DNA of 64,000 bases, taken from Ligustrum vulgare (lineage: Eukaryota > Streptophyta > Magnoliopsida > Lamiales > Oleaceae). Each line of letters opens with the position of its first letter. Position 1 is the first letter of the stretch. Of this stretch, positions 52,969-64,000 are shown piece by piece. The notes below the pieces were generated by a model that had not been told where the DNA came from, made no database searches, and saw only the letters and a program-made list of their open reading frames with translations. A program made the translations under genes and the position numbers. The stretch lies in NCBI GenBank assembly GCA_963555705.1, contig OY743181.1, positions 26,974,513-27,038,512 on the forward strand. The letters run 5' to 3'.

Positions 52969-55900
52969 ATCCCCCACTTGTTCAAAATTATATTGATCAC
53001 AAATTCAAAATAGCAACAGTTATGCATAAGGATTAGATATCTTTAGATTTGAATCTAAACATAGTTTAATCCTCACAAAGTTTTATAGAAATCTAAGGTA
53101 GCATGTAAGCTTCGAACTAGTTGTTCTTTATGGTAAAATCGTTGAGAAAACATACACAAGTGTTAATTTTTCTCAAGTTCATCTTATTATACCTAACTAA
53201 TTTACATACCTTATGTTTATACCCTGGTAGAACAAACGCTTCCAGTTATTCCATATAGACCTCCTCGTCAAGATTTCCATTTAGGAATGCAATTTGACAT
53301 TCATTTAGTAGACATACAAATTTTGAATAGATGACAACGCGAATAATTTCATAATTGATGTTATTCTAGCTACAAGTGCGTAAGTGTCATAATAGTCAAT
53401 CTCTTCTTTTTTGTCGATACCCTTTAGCCACCAATCTAGCTTTATAGGTGTTAAGTGTTCAATCAGAATTGTATTTTCTTCTAAACACCCATTTACAACC
53501 AATTAGTTTTGAACCTATTGGTAAATCGACAATTTCCCAAATGTTTTTAGATATAATAGAATATATCTCATCATTTATTACATCTTTCCAAAATATGCAA
53601 TCTCTAGAAGTCATTGCTTCTTTGTAAGTTTTAGGATCACTTTCCACTTGAAGAACAAAGGGGGTGGTCCTTACAACATCCTTCCTAACTCCTTCAACCA
53701 AGTAAAAGGAAATAAGTTGGGAGTATATTTCATTTGATCCTAAACTCTTTTCTTTCTTACTCTTTTACTTCTTTGAGGTTCACTTGTTTGTTCAACATCC
53801 TTACAAGATGTCTCTTCTTGTGTTCATCTAGAAATTGGAATGTCTTCTTGAGTTTCATAAGAATTTCTTATAGATAAAAAATTCTAAAAAACTCCACATC
53901 TCTATATTTTATTATAACATTTGATTCTAAATTTGATAACCTATAGACCCTACTATTTGAGCATATGCAACAAAAGCACATTTTATGCTTCTATGACCTA
54001 ATTTGGTTCTTTTTGGATCCATGTTCTTGCAACAAGTATGACACACCCACACTATGAAATATCCTATGTTTGGTTTCCTTCCTTTCCATAGTTCATATGG
54101 AGAAACCTTACTTTTTTCATAGGTATTCTATTGACTATATGACAAGCAAAAAGTAAATCTTCACCCCATAAATTAAAAGGTAATTCAACATTTAATAACA
54201 TGACATTTATCATTTATAAGAAATTTCTACTCTTCCTTTCCGCTAATCCATTTTATTGAGGTATTTTTGGTGAAAAATTTTGGTGTATAATTCAACATTG
54301 TTCACAAGACACATTAAATTCAATAGAGGAATATTCTCCTCTCCTATCACTTCTTAGAATTTTTAACTTTCTTCCTAATTGATTTTCAACTTTAGCCTTA
54401 TAGATTTTAAATGCATGAAAGGCTTCATCTTTATGTTTTAACAAATAAACATAAATATATCTAGAACAATCATCAATGAAAGTTATAAAGTATCAATTTT
54501 AGCCTCTAGTTTTTTTTTTTTTCCCCTAAAAGAAAAAAAAATTTATAGGGAAGGAGGAGGGCATAAACCTGATCTCCAAAAAGTAAAAAAGCTATTAAAG
54601 GAAAATAATAGAACTAAAAGCAGTAAATAAAAGAGTACTACTCCCCTAACAAATGATGAAAAGCAAAGGAAAACAAATCTAAATTCTTCTGAAGCTGCGC
54701 AGTTCATGTCCGTCAATCTGCACAAGTGCTCTGAGCTGACAAGAGAGGTCCTAAAGACCATACTCCTAGTAGTGCCACTGATCCCAACTCATAGATGCGA
54801 GTAAGTCAGTCACCTGATTACCCTCATGATATATGTGAGAGATAATGTCTCTATCAAAGTTGTGGATGTCTTTGATCTGTCTCTATCAAAGTTATGGATA
54901 TCCTTGAATACTCCAAGGTTCGCCTCTCCTAGTGATGCAATGAATGGCCACTATAGAATCTGACTCAAAACAAATGTCTATGATACCCAGTTTCAAGCAA
55001 GAAGAATACCATCCAAAATTTCCCGTAACTCAGTCTCCAAAATAGAGCAATCCCCATAATATGCTGAGAAAGCCATAATGCAGTCTCGAGCGTGATCCCT
55101 GATTATATCCCCTTCGCTAGCAGCACCATCCTTGATGCATCCATTAGTGTTGAACTTGAAGGCTTCCACTGATGGAACAATCCAACGAACTAAAATAGGG
55201 GATGGAGGGGGTAGAGGGAGCAAGAGAAATACCAAATACTGGGGCAATAGTCAAGTCCCCACGCCAATGCTGGGGTCTGAAGAGCTATCCAATGTGTAAG
55301 AATGAGATCATACGATACACTCTCCAAATAATCCGCCTGGACACCATCTGAATGCCCTTGTATTTCGTGTCATTCCTCTCTGTCCAAATGAACCATAATA
55401 TCAATAGAGAAATGATCATGTGAATGTGCACCAGTTGTGGATAATGTCCAGAATATCTACATTTCTGGAATCCCTATCTGAATTTCCGCCTCTAGCTTGG
55501 TACTACGATTATTGGAGGAACAATACCTAATCCTAAGGATGCTCCTTGGTAAATGTCTTAGTAGAAGATATGATTTCTTGGAACTGAGGTACCTAGTATT
55601 GGTAAAAATTTAGAGATTGAAAGAAATAACTCTTGCGGTCCAGACTCCAAAAAATAAGAGTTTGAAGCATTAAATATCTATTGCAGGGTATATCTCATTT
55701 CAAGATTCATCAAAATGCATGTCATTTAATGCACAAATGTCGGAATGCACAAGTTCAATTAAATGAGATGATCTTTCAACGCTTTGAAATATTTTTCAAT
55801 CATCTTCGATTTAACAAAAGTTTGACATTTATCAAGTTTATCAAATTTACACGTAATTAATCTACATTTAATCATTATTTTCATAGTGCAAGATCCTACA

Positions 55901-56560
55901 CATGCTAATCTACCATGCCATACAAAAAAAGAATAAGTAATATAAGAAAAAGCTAGTTTTTATTAATGTTGCTCTCAACAGTACACAATTTGACCATTCT
56001 ATCACTTGAATAAATATTTCCAACAAAATACCCATCTCAGGTTAGTACAAGTTTTCCTGACTTAGATGCAAATTTGATCCCGATTTTTTCTTAAAGAACA
56101 TCACTTGCTAAGTTTATATTCATATCTGGACATGAATGTATTTGTTAAGGTTATCATCTTTATAGAAGTGAAGATGAGTTCAATATTGCCTTTGCCAATT
56201 ACCTTGGAGTATCTTTCATTTCCCATTTATATCTCTTGTCCATCAATGATTTCATCATGTGATTTGAAGAGTGATTTATCATAGCAAACATGGACAATTA
56301 CACAGGTGTCATACCACCATCCAGAGACTTTGCTTTGAATTGCATAGATAGCTTTAATCGCTCCTGGACTCAATGATGAGTTTAGCCACCACTTCAGGGT
56401 ATAAGCTTTGCTCGAGCTTAGTCAGTCACCTTCGTGGCTTTGCTTAGAAGTATTAGATGATATAAAGATGCCTGTGCCTTTTCACTTGAATTATCCACTT
56501 CTACACTCAGACTTGTCACTACCTACGATATAAATCCCTTCTATACTAAGCAGAAACAAA
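52969..56560 (-). mobile_element. Ty1/copia remnant, interrupted by LINE
   Basis: Minus-strand degenerate polyprotein. RT N-terminal part at 53305-53701 (SKLIGCKWVFRRKYNSD, TYKEAMTSRDCIFWKDVIND). Integrase region at about 53900-54500 with many stops. After the LINE, the pre-integrase region at about 55780-55960 (LWHGRLACVG-type pattern) and the protease neighbourhood at about 56290-56330. A polypurine tract and 3' LTR lie to the left; no 5' LTR was seen to the right. Stops and frameshifts are frequent, so it is old. The order pre-integrase, integrase, RT identifies Ty1/copia. Confidence 0.75.
54510..55487 (-). mobile_element. 5'-truncated LINE (L1-type) with poly(A) and 8-bp TSD
   Basis: Begins, on the minus strand, within the C-terminal half of a LINE ORF2 and ends in a poly(A) tail (T run at 54510-54523). 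Identical GCCTCTAG lies at 54502-54509 and 55488-55495. Coding traces: WFIWTERND followed by a short linker, then the RNase H-like domain FKFNTNGCIKDGAASEGDII and AYYGDCSILETELREILDGI. Truncation at the 5' side and a tail at the 3' side are typical of target-primed reverse transcription. It sits inside the copia integrase region. Confidence 0.88.
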
Positions 56561-56984
56561 GATCGCATCAAGATAGATTTAATCGATGACCTATACTCAA
56601 AACAAAGGAAAAAGGAAATCAAGAGTCCAAGAGCATAGAACATAGGAAAAAGGACATGGGAGGCATTATAACTGGGGTATCAGTTAGAATGGTTCTTACA
56701 ATGTTCGTTCAATCAAGCAGCATTCCTCTTTTTCTTAAGTAAAGGAAAGAAGGATTTGGGACCTATGAAAATAAAAGCACAAAAACGATGATGAAATGAA
56801 GAAGAATGAACGAGAGGCATGAGAGGAAGAATTAAAAAACTACTTACTTGTCTTTGGTTAACTACTTTACTAACTTGGGGTTCCCAAAAGCTTCACGAGG
56901 ATTAATTTAGGAAGACAGATGATCGCCCATAAGAGGTTTACTACATAAAGCTCTTCAGAGGAAAAGCTTTATCCCAAGGAATGG

Positions 56985-57410
56985 AGGATGCTTAGCTCTG
57001 CACAACATAAGGATTGGCACACTTTCAGAAAGAACATAGAATAGTAAATTGATAGATAAATTCATAGACCTAGGTAAGATAGGAGAATTTATAAAGAGAA
57101 TAAAGATGATGATAGAGATCATATTGAGAAATAGAAGAGTTCCATACAGGTACAACTCTTATTTGAATGAAGTGAAAAAAAATGCGATCTTTGTTGCCTA
57201 ATAGAACAAACACTAATACCTTAACCAAATCGGTCAAGATCAAATATGTTTATCAAATTGCTTCTCCAACTTCTCAAGACATCTCTTTTCAACTGAGGAA
57301 CAAAACAAGATCATTTCGTTCCATTTTTAGTAATAGTGGAGGATATTCCATTAGTAATGAAAAAAAGGGTGGAAGGGATCTGTATATGTTATTTAGGTCG
57401 ATCATAAGGT
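56985..57410 (+). pseudogene. rps3: Mitochondrial rps3 fragment (nuclear mitochondrial DNA)
   Basis: Plus-strand frames read [20 protein letters not shown], then [20 protein letters not shown], then, from the ATG at 57182, [34 protein letters not shown] and [15 protein letters not shown]. This is the C-terminal half of the plant mitochondrial ribosomal protein S3, including the KH-like region. Small frameshifts occur near 57175 and 57330, after which the frame diverges. No upstream half or adjacent rpl16 was seen. It cannot be a functional gene and is best read as mitochondrial DNA transferred to the nucleus. The left edge is approximate. Confidence 0.85.
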
Positions 57411-58346
57411 GTTACAAATACATCTCGTAATGTATTAAGCCAAAAAATAGCATTTAAAATCCCCTGACATGGCTACTACTTCTTTGATTTGTTCTTTCAA
57501 AAACATTTTCCTCAATGTGATGATATTTTATTAGTGAGGTCCACTTGGAAATGTGGGATCAATCTAATTGTGTATATATCACCAAGAAGCGGCTCCTGTA
57601 ACCAACTATTGATGTGACATTAATATCTCTTGCTGGTGGTGCATCTATATAGCATAACTGAAAGCAGACAAAAAAAGTTGTTCCCAAAGCATTACATAGG
57701 CTTAGCTTGGAATCTTTCTCTGTACATTTATATATGATAATATCACATGTGGGCAACAAAATGACACAGCACTAAGAAAGCAATCCAGTTAGGAACAAGG
57801 TAGTTAGGGACATTTGGACTAACAGTTCTAACATTTTTTTTAAAATGAATCTTCGAGCCTTTTGAAATAGATGGGGCCCGCTGCATTCCTTTGATTGCTT
57901 GTTGTGCTTATAACATATTCCTTTGTCTTTGCATCTCAGTACTGGATCGATTATATATCTTCTTTACAATAGCTTGAATATGTGATTGACCTAAGTCTTT
58001 TCTTTCCTGGCTTGGGTCTTGGTAGGTAGTCAGTATTGAGACATCTAGTTATGTTTGGATCGGGCTACATTTTGACCCAATTTGGTGAAGATAATCTATT
58101 AGCTAAAGCTATTAAAGAATTGTAGAAAGTTTTCTTTCAGTGATTCAAGGAGCAAAAGGGCTTAGAAACACTGATACAAGCATTCAGTTAAATAAAACCA
58201 TTTCAAGTGCTCTCATATAGAATCGGAGTAATGGCGACTATATGTGTATAAAATTAGGGCTCAAGGAACCCACCCACCACAACCTTCACCAGCATTTCTT
58301 TGGCCTAAACCTTATAATATGCTCAGTTACAATTGCTGGATTATGA
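57411..58346. other. Unassigned
   Basis: No gene or repeat structure recognised. Sequence composition resembles low-copy AT-rich intergenic DNA. Confidence 0.25.
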
Positions 58347-58990
58347 TAGAGATGGCAACGGGGCTGATCGGACCCCGATCCGCCCCGCCCCGAGATTTTT
58401 TTGCCCGACCCGGATCCGCCCCGCGATCCGTCAAATTCGGGTCGGGGCGGGGCGGATCGGTCCACCGATCCGTGGACCGATCCGCAAAAAAAAAAAATTT
58501 ATTTATTTTTTATTTTTTTAAATTTTTTTAATTTTTTTAAATATATTTTAAATTAAATATTTTATAAAAAATTTAGAAAATTTATTTTTTTATTAAATTT
58601 TATTTATTTTATTGAAACGAGACGTATAGAGGCCGATTCGCCGATTCAACGGATCGAGTTTTTTTACCATCACTTATTGTAATTCTTTCTTCAAATGAAG
58701 AACATGAAAAATGTGTTTTCTTTAAAATGCAAAGATTGCAGGTTATTCCCAAAAATTAAAGTTTGCTACAAAATTTATAATATTAGATTTTTATACATGA
58801 TAAAAAAATTATATTAAAAAAAAAATTCGGATCGCGGATCGGATCAGCCCCGATCCAAATCCGCTCCGTGAATTTTCGGATCGGGGCAGATCACAAAAAT
58901 TTCGATCCGTCGATCCACGGATCGGGATTTTTTCGGATCGGATCGGGTCGACGGATCGACGGGGCGGATCAGATTTTTTTGCCATCTCTA
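58347..58990. mobile_element. Non-autonomous hAT-type element, 644 bp, perfect TIR and TSD
   Basis: Perfect 12-bp inverted ends TAGAGATGGCAA and TTGCCATCTCTA. Identical 8-bp duplications GATTATGA at 58339-58346 and 58991-58998. The interior has GATCGG/CCGATCC-rich subterminal blocks flanking an extremely AT-rich core (about 58486-58610). No coding capacity; minus- and plus-strand frames here are repeat translations. Confidence 0.93.
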
Positions 58991-59700
58991 GATTATGATC
59001 TCTGTACTATGGCTTGATGATAGCATGATGGAGGGCAATAGAAAGGTGTCTATCACAGTGGACTCCTTTGCTATGGTTACCTTAGTTTCAAAAAAACTAA
59101 AAAGGACTAACCCAAATATCCTGGATTTCTTATAACCTCCTCCATCCTATGCCTTTAGGTTTAGTATAAACCCCCAATCACTTAAAGTCACCTCGTGAGA
59201 CAAGAAGATCTTCTAGAGATCCTAGCCTTTTAAAGTTAGAGATAGGGGCAAAAAATCCAATAAAGGCGTCAGAGACCTCAAACTCATCTGGAGTTGGAAA
59301 ATTCAAAAGAAAAAAAGAGACTTTTTCAAGAGGAATGCATCAACAAGATAGCCCTTCCATATGGATCGTTGTGACATGAAGTTTGTCAATAGATTCCTAG
59401 CTTCCTATTGATCTTGTTTAATTCCAGGTTCTTTTTTTTATTGAGATTTATCTCTCTTGAGTGGCTTTCAAGCTTTTCTAATCTCTTTATAGCCTTAATT
59501 TAAGCCTGGAGAATGGGTGGGGTGCTTGCTTATGACTGAAGTCTTTCTATTTGTTTTCCTTTAGCCCTTAATGGGATCTTGGTCGTATTCTTTGGGCCAT
59601 TTTTTTTGACTTCATCAGTCTCCCATAGTGGCAGGGTTGTTTGCCTCCCTTGCTCAGAGTGGTTTTTAGTTGTCATCCTGGAACCAATGGTTAGAAGGGC
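58991..59700. other. Unassigned
   Basis: Nothing recognised between the hAT element and the plastid rRNA fragment. Confidence 0.25.
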
Positions 59701-59703
59701 CAA

Positions 59704-60079
59704 CTATGTATCAAAATTTCACTGGCAGCATGCTTAACACATGTAAGTTGTACAAGAATGGTGTTTCCAGTGGCGGACATGCGAGTAACGCCATAGGCTG
59801 AGTAGCAAAAGGAGGGATCCACCCTAGGAGGGGCTTGCATCTAATTAGCTAGTTGGTGAGGCAATAGCTTATCAAGGCAATGATCAATAGCTGGTATGAG
59901 AGGATGATCAGCTACATGATTGAGACATGATCCAAAATCCTAAGGGAGGAAGTAGTGTAGAATTTTCCACAATTGGGAAAATTCGGATGGAGCAATGCTA
60001 CGTGGAGGTAGAAGGCCCAGGGGATGTGAAGTTCTTTTCCCTTAGAAAAAGTAATGATAGGGAATAGAGAAATTCTGTG
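59704..60079 (+). pseudogene. rrn16: Plastid 16S rRNA gene fragment (nuclear plastid DNA) with internal deletions
   Basis: Recognisable 16S blocks in order: GGCAGCATGCTTAACACATG, GGTGTTTCCAGTGGCGGAC, GAGTAACG, then AGGCTGAG.AGCAAAAGGAGG, GATTAGCTAGTTGGTGAGGC, GAGAGGATGATCAGC, GGAGCAATGC.ACGTGGAGG-like and AGAAGGCCCA.GGG. AGCAAAAGGAGG..TCC.CCC is characteristic of plastid rather than nuclear or mitochondrial rRNA. A block usually found between GAGTAACG and AGGCTGAG is missing, as is part of the first 60 bases. Many C-to-T type differences indicate long residence in methylated nuclear DNA. It covers only the first quarter of the gene. Confidence 0.9.
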
Positions 60080-61428
60080 TTGGGCCTTAGATTAATTGAA
60101 ACTGGACTTCTTGAGGTTGATTTTGGTGGGTTGATGTTAATTCTATGATATTGGCATTTCCTATTTTTCACGAATGTATAATTTAATAAAACTTGATTTA
60201 ATTACTAAATACGTGTATTTAGTAATATATTAAGTTCGATTAAATTATGCAATTTATTTCTTATTTTCGAGAAATACATTTTATTGTAAAGGTAATGTTC
60301 AAGAAAATATTGATATATATTTGATCATAATCTTGGAAATTTTTATCACAATCTCGAAAATATTATGGTAATATTCTTGATAATATTCTTGACATACAAG
60401 CTTATTCAAGATATGGTAAGTATCTTCTAAATATGGTCAAGAATATTTCAATCTTATCTTTAAATATGGTTAGATGATCTTGGTCGAAAATCTTGATCAT
60501 AAAGGATCTTGATAAGGGCCGAAAATATGAAGTGCATATTTATGTTAATCACGTGATTGATTAACTTATGGTAAGATTTTACATGATTTATCTATATCTT
60601 GGTTATGGTAAGATTTAGTTAAGAATATTTATCTTACCTTTTATTAATTATCTCTACCTTGTTTTGCAGGTTTTAGAGATCTTGTGCAATAAGGAAACTT
60701 GGGAACCAAGTAAACCTAATTGCACTATAAAGAGAAGAAATATGGGACGTGTTTTATAAGACGTGAAAAATACAAAAAAAAATCGTGTGGAGCTTAACAT
60801 AATTCACGTCCACTTCATTAAGAAATCTTGAAGCCTATTTTCGTGTGTGCACCAATACAAAAGGCTTCAATTGAGTTGTGATATCAACACTCCGGGAGGA
60901 GGATTCAATCACTGAGAGAAGGAAAGTATTTCAGCGTGAAGATCAAACGGGAGGTTTGGATCGTGTTCGAACGGGAGTTCGAGGTTGCTGAAAAGGTGTT
61001 GCAGATTCAAAGAAAACTACTGAAGAGTGGTGGGACGCCATCTCGCATTACATGCCACAGAAGGATCAGGGAGTGATCTATTTCTTGGATATTTGATAAA
61101 GTCTATGCGTAGATTTATCCTGTAGTTTAGATTGATCTGTATAAACTCTTTCCTTATATAGTATTTGTTTTTGTTCGCAGGATGCAAACCGTGGTTTTTC
61201 CCTGTTAGGGTTTTTCCCACGTTAAGCTCAAATTATTGTGTTCTTGTCCATTTATAATTCCGCACAATTTATTCTGATTGTTTACGTTTTACTATCCAGA
61301 TGAATCTGCCCAAGCAAGATTTATCTGGTACTGCGCTAAACAAACTTAACGAATTACTGTTAACTAGTTACTATCCAGACTTGTCTGTGATAGTCTGTTT
61401 ACGAAACTTAGGCAACTTTAAATTTTCA
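60078..61428 (+). repeat. Copia 5' LTR (start uncertain)
   Basis: Ends TTTTCA two bases before the primer site. A start at TGTTGGGCC (60078) abuts the plastid rRNA fragment; TGTTAATTC at 60135 is an alternative. TATAAAGA at 60726-60733 is a plausible TATA box. Confidence 0.6.
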
Positions 61429-61430
61429 AT

Positions 61431-61445
61431 TGGTATCAGAGCGGG
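61431..61445 (+). promoter_or_regulatory. Primer binding site of copia element
   Basis: TGGTATCAGAGCGGG, a full initiator tRNA-Met match over its first 12 bases. Confidence 0.93.
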
Positions 61446-61478
61446 TTCACTTCTAGAAAGTGAGATCCGGTTGTCTAA

Positions 61479-62729
61479 ATGGAAAACTCTGCATCTCTTA
61501 GGCCACCTTTGTTAACTGGTAGTAACTATGCATATTGGAAAATCCGTATGGAAATTTTTATTCAATCTATTGATGAACGTTGTTGGACTTCTATTCTTGA
61601 AGGTTACACAGCACCCACTGTCACTGCTGGAGGTGTTGTTACAGCTGTACCTAGAAGTGCATATACTGCAGATGAACTAGCTGATGCAAATTGGAATTCT
61701 AAGGCACTTAATGCTATTGTTTCTTTTGTTGATCCAGGTCAATTCAGACTTATCTCCTCCTTAAGGACGGCCAAGGAAGCATGGGATGCTTTGAGGATAG
61801 AAAATGAAGGAACCAATGCTGTCAAAACCTCCAAGCTACAGATGATCTCTTTAGAATTTGAACAATTATCTATGGAAGAGAAAGAAGACTTCAAAAGCTT
61901 CTATGCCAGATTAAGTGATCTCACCAACTCAGCTGAAGCATTTGGCAAAACCTACTCAAATGAGCAAATTGTACAAAAGATCCTTAGATCTTTACCAGAC
62001 AGGTTCCATGCAAAAGTGACAGCAATTGAAGAAAGCAAGGATCTTTCAACCGTGCGAGTTGAGGAACTTGTAGGGTCATTGATGACCTATGAGTTAAATC
62101 TGGCCCGAAGAAAGAAAGACAAATCACTAGGGATTGCTTTCAAGACGAACAGTGCGAACCCAGACGACACTGGCGAGACTGACGAAGATGAAAATTTCGT
62201 ACTTCTCACCAGAAAATTTAAAAGGTTCCTCAAGGGCAAACAAAAAGAAAGGTCCACAAATCTTCAAGGCCAGAATCAAAAACCACAAAAACAATGGAAG
62301 AAAAATAATTTCTATCCAAAAAATAATGCCAACACGTCTGAAGGAAAGCCTAAGAGTCGAATCCAATGCAGAGAATGTGAAGGATATGGACACATTACAG
62401 CTGGTTGTCCTAATACTCAAAAGAAGGCCAAGGGAAGGAAGGCCATGAATGTTACGTGGAGTGATGGAGACTCAGATGAATCTGAATCAGAATTAGACAG
62501 CAGTAATTCTGAAAATCAGGTAACTACCTTTATTGCTTTACAGCTGTCTGGCGCTGAATCTGGTAACTCTTCTTATGCAGATAAATCCAGATCAAATACT
62601 GAAAACTTGAGGAAGGAACTTCAAGATGCAGAAGAGAAGATTCAACTGTTACAGGCCTCGCTGAGCACAGCAAGGAACGTCAACTGGACGGCGTATCTAC
62701 AGTCTCAGATGATGAACAAAATAAGGTAA
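61479..62729 (+). CDS. Copia gag, 416 residues to a frameshift
   Basis: ATG at 61479, 34 bp after the primer site. N-terminus LRPPLLTGSNYAYWKIRMEI and central RLSDLTNSAEAFGKTYSNEQ and VEELVGSLMTYELNL are standard copia gag. A CCHC knuckle CRECEGYGHITAGC lies near residue 305, then an acidic stretch and a coiled coil (NTENLRKELQDAEEKIQLLQ). The frame ends early at TAA (62727-62729). In another frame the coiled coil goes on (VSRLSSELANAQDKIKKL), so a frameshift near 62680 separates gag from the rest. Gag builds the virus-like particle and binds RNA. Confidence 0.9.
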   Translation: MENSASLRPPLLTGSNYAYWKIRMEIFIQSIDERCWTSILEGYTAPTVTAGGVVTAVPRSAYTADELADANWNSKALNAIVSFVDPGQFRLISSLRTAKEAWDALRIENEGTNAVKTSKLQMISLEFEQLSMEEKEDFKSFYARLSDLTNSAEAFGKTYSNEQIVQKILRSLPDRFHAKVTAIEESKDLSTVRVEELVGSLMTYELNLARRKKDKSLGIAFKTNSANPDDTGETDEDENFVLLTRKFKRFLKGKQKERSTNLQGQNQKPQKQWKKNNFYPKNNANTSEGKPKSRIQCRECEGYGHITAGCPNTQKKAKGRKAMNVTWSDGDSDESESELDSSNSENQVTTFIALQLSGAESGNSSYADKSRSNTENLRKELQDAEEKIQLLQASLSTARNVNWTAYLQSQMMNKIR

Positions 62730-64000
62730 GCAGGTTAAGTTCAGAACTTGCTAACGCACAAGACAAAATCAAGAAGCTGGCACGTGGATCCGTCCAGCTT
62801 GATGAAATCCTGAACAGTGGCAGACCCGTCAGCCTAAAAACAGGTCTTGGATATGAAGGTAAAGGTAAAAATCATGACCATAAAATAAACTTTGTAAGAG
62901 AATCTGGATACAGGTACATGGAACAGAATAAAAATCATACAGATGCATCTACCTCTCATCATCATCAATACAATGCGGCTAGGACTCAAAGCTCACATCC
63001 ATCCAGGAACTATGCAAGACGACATTTTCAGCCGAATCTGTACAAACCAGATGAGTCTGTCTATCAGAACAGCAGGAAATTTCAACCTCGACAGAATCGG
63101 CAGGATACATCCGTTTTCCAGGTATTCTGTAATTTTTGTGCTAAATCTGGTCATGATGTATTTAGGTGTCATGAGTACTTGAAGTTTATCAATTCACACA
63201 AAAGAAGACTTGTTTCTAGACAAGAGAAGAAAATTCGAACGAATGCTTATGTAGTGCAATTGTCTTTGAGTGCTTTGATCCCTAACACATGGTATTTTGA
63301 TAGTGGTTGTTCTAGACACATGACGGGTGATCTCTCTCTACTCACACATTTTGAAAAAGGCGAAACAGGTGCTGTTACATTTGGTGATGGCCAAAAGGGT
63401 AAGATAGATGGATCTGGGATCATCAACATTAAGGGATTGCCTACATTAACTAATGTCTTATATGTTATAGGGCTTAAGGAAAATTTGATCAGTGTAGGAA
63501 AATTGTGTGATGATAACTTGGTTGTCATGTTTTCAAAAGAATATTGCAAGGTTTTAAGTTGTGACAAGAAATCTAACCCGTTAAAGAGTGGTTTATTTAA
63601 GGGAGTAAGATCTAGAGATAAATGATATACACTTGAGAGTCTCGAAACTTGCAATTCTGTTAAAACCAAAAATGAGAAATTGTGGCACAAAAGATTAGGA
63701 CACCTAAACTACCATGATCTCATGAGGCTGACCAGACTACAGGCTGTGAGAGGCTTACCCAGCATAAAAAATATTCCAGATGAAATCTGTGGTGATTGTC
63801 AAAAGTGTAAGAAAATTAGAAGTCAACATAAACCAGGTACATCCATTAATACATCTCATATACTTGAACTAATTTACATGGATTTGATGGGTCCTATCCA
63901 AAAGGAAAGTATTGGTGGCAAGAGGTATATTTATGTATGTGTTGATGATTTCTCCAGATACACCTGGGTCATGTTTATTCGAGATAAATCTGATACCTTT
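62730..64000 (+). pseudogene. Copia gag C-terminus, protease, pre-integrase and start of integrase
   Basis: After the frameshift the frame (ORF 62918-63625) holds a second knuckle CNFCAKSGHDVFRC, the protease active site YFDSGCSRHMTGD and VTFGDGQKGKIDG. It is stopped by TGA at 63623-63625. The same frame continues with LWHKRLGHLNYHDLMRL, the integrase zinc region CGDCQKCKKIRSQH and the first catalytic Asp region YMDLMGPIQKESIGG. It leaves the window at 64000. With the two breaks this copy would not make a full polyprotein. Confidence 0.88.

Larger units (their letters stand above)
60078..64000 (+). mobile_element. Ty1/copia retrotransposon, 5' part; continues beyond window
   Basis: 5' LTR (about 60078-61428), initiator-Met primer site, gag, second zinc knuckle, protease, pre-integrase and the first part of integrase (to 64000) follow in order on the plus strand. 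The 3' part and LTR are outside. Two breaks are present (frameshift near 62680, TGA at 63623-63625). The long gag with coiled coil and two knuckles resembles the Sirevirus-like copia at 15076-24952, but the sequences are clearly different families. Confidence 0.88.

Noticed and set aside
59704..60079. Functional rRNA gene or nuclear rDNA
   Set aside because: Only the first part of a plastid-type 16S sequence, with deletions and many substitutions.
62127..62448. ORFs opposite and out of frame with copia gag
   Set aside because: Shadows of gag. Likewise 63247-63690 on the minus strand.

Overview
This is eudicot-type plant nuclear DNA, AT-rich and made almost entirely of nested transposable elements. 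I see no intact host gene. The evidence for a plant is a CACTA element, a Helitron with a replication-protein-A exon and a helicase end, hAT-type short elements, Ty1/copia and Ty3/gypsy elements with initiator-tRNA-Met primer sites, a decayed integrated caulimovirid (plant pararetrovirus), and three fragments of plastid or mitochondrial DNA. The species cannot be named from this.

Layout. 1-2327: 3' part of a CACTA transposon, with spliced accessory-protein exons, a strongly palindromic subterminal array and the CACTA terminus. About 2331-6309: a Helitron remnant with a replication-protein-A first exon split by a 522-bp hAT element that has perfect target-site duplications, a helicase C-terminus, and a 3' hairpin followed by CTAG. 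6311-about 13770: a decayed pararetrovirus copy in circularly permuted order (coat protein, movement protein, protease, RT, RNase H, unknown ORF, promoter, primer site, small ORFs). A second hAT element sits in its coat gene.

14489-50687 is read as one old non-autonomous LTR element ('element X') grown to about 36 kb by insertions. Its 5' LTR runs from 14489 to 38036 in pieces. These are separated by a young Sirevirus-type Ty1/copia element (15076-24952), a solo LTR (about 25602-36048) that itself holds a Ty3/gypsy element (25904-34664) and a plastid atpB fragment, and another solo LTR (36425-37939). Its short internal region (38037-49082) carries one unrecognised ORF and is split by a chimeric element (39789-48093). 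Its 3' LTR is 49083-50687.

The chimeric element is the most unusual structure here. A very small TRIM-like element has LTRs of about 276 bp. A Ty3/gypsy unit consisting of one LTR plus the whole internal region lies exactly between two copies of the primer binding site. That is the product expected if a one-LTR circle of the gypsy element recombined with the small element at the primer site they share.

50688-64000: unassigned sequence, then a decayed minus-strand Ty1/copia element (about 52000-56560) holding a 5'-truncated LINE with an 8-bp duplication. Next come a mitochondrial rps3 fragment, a third hAT-type element, a plastid 16S rRNA fragment with an internal deletion, and the 5' LTR, gag and start of pol of a plus-strand Ty1/copia element that leaves the window at 64000. 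All boundaries, motifs and comparisons were read by eye; no alignment or database search was run.
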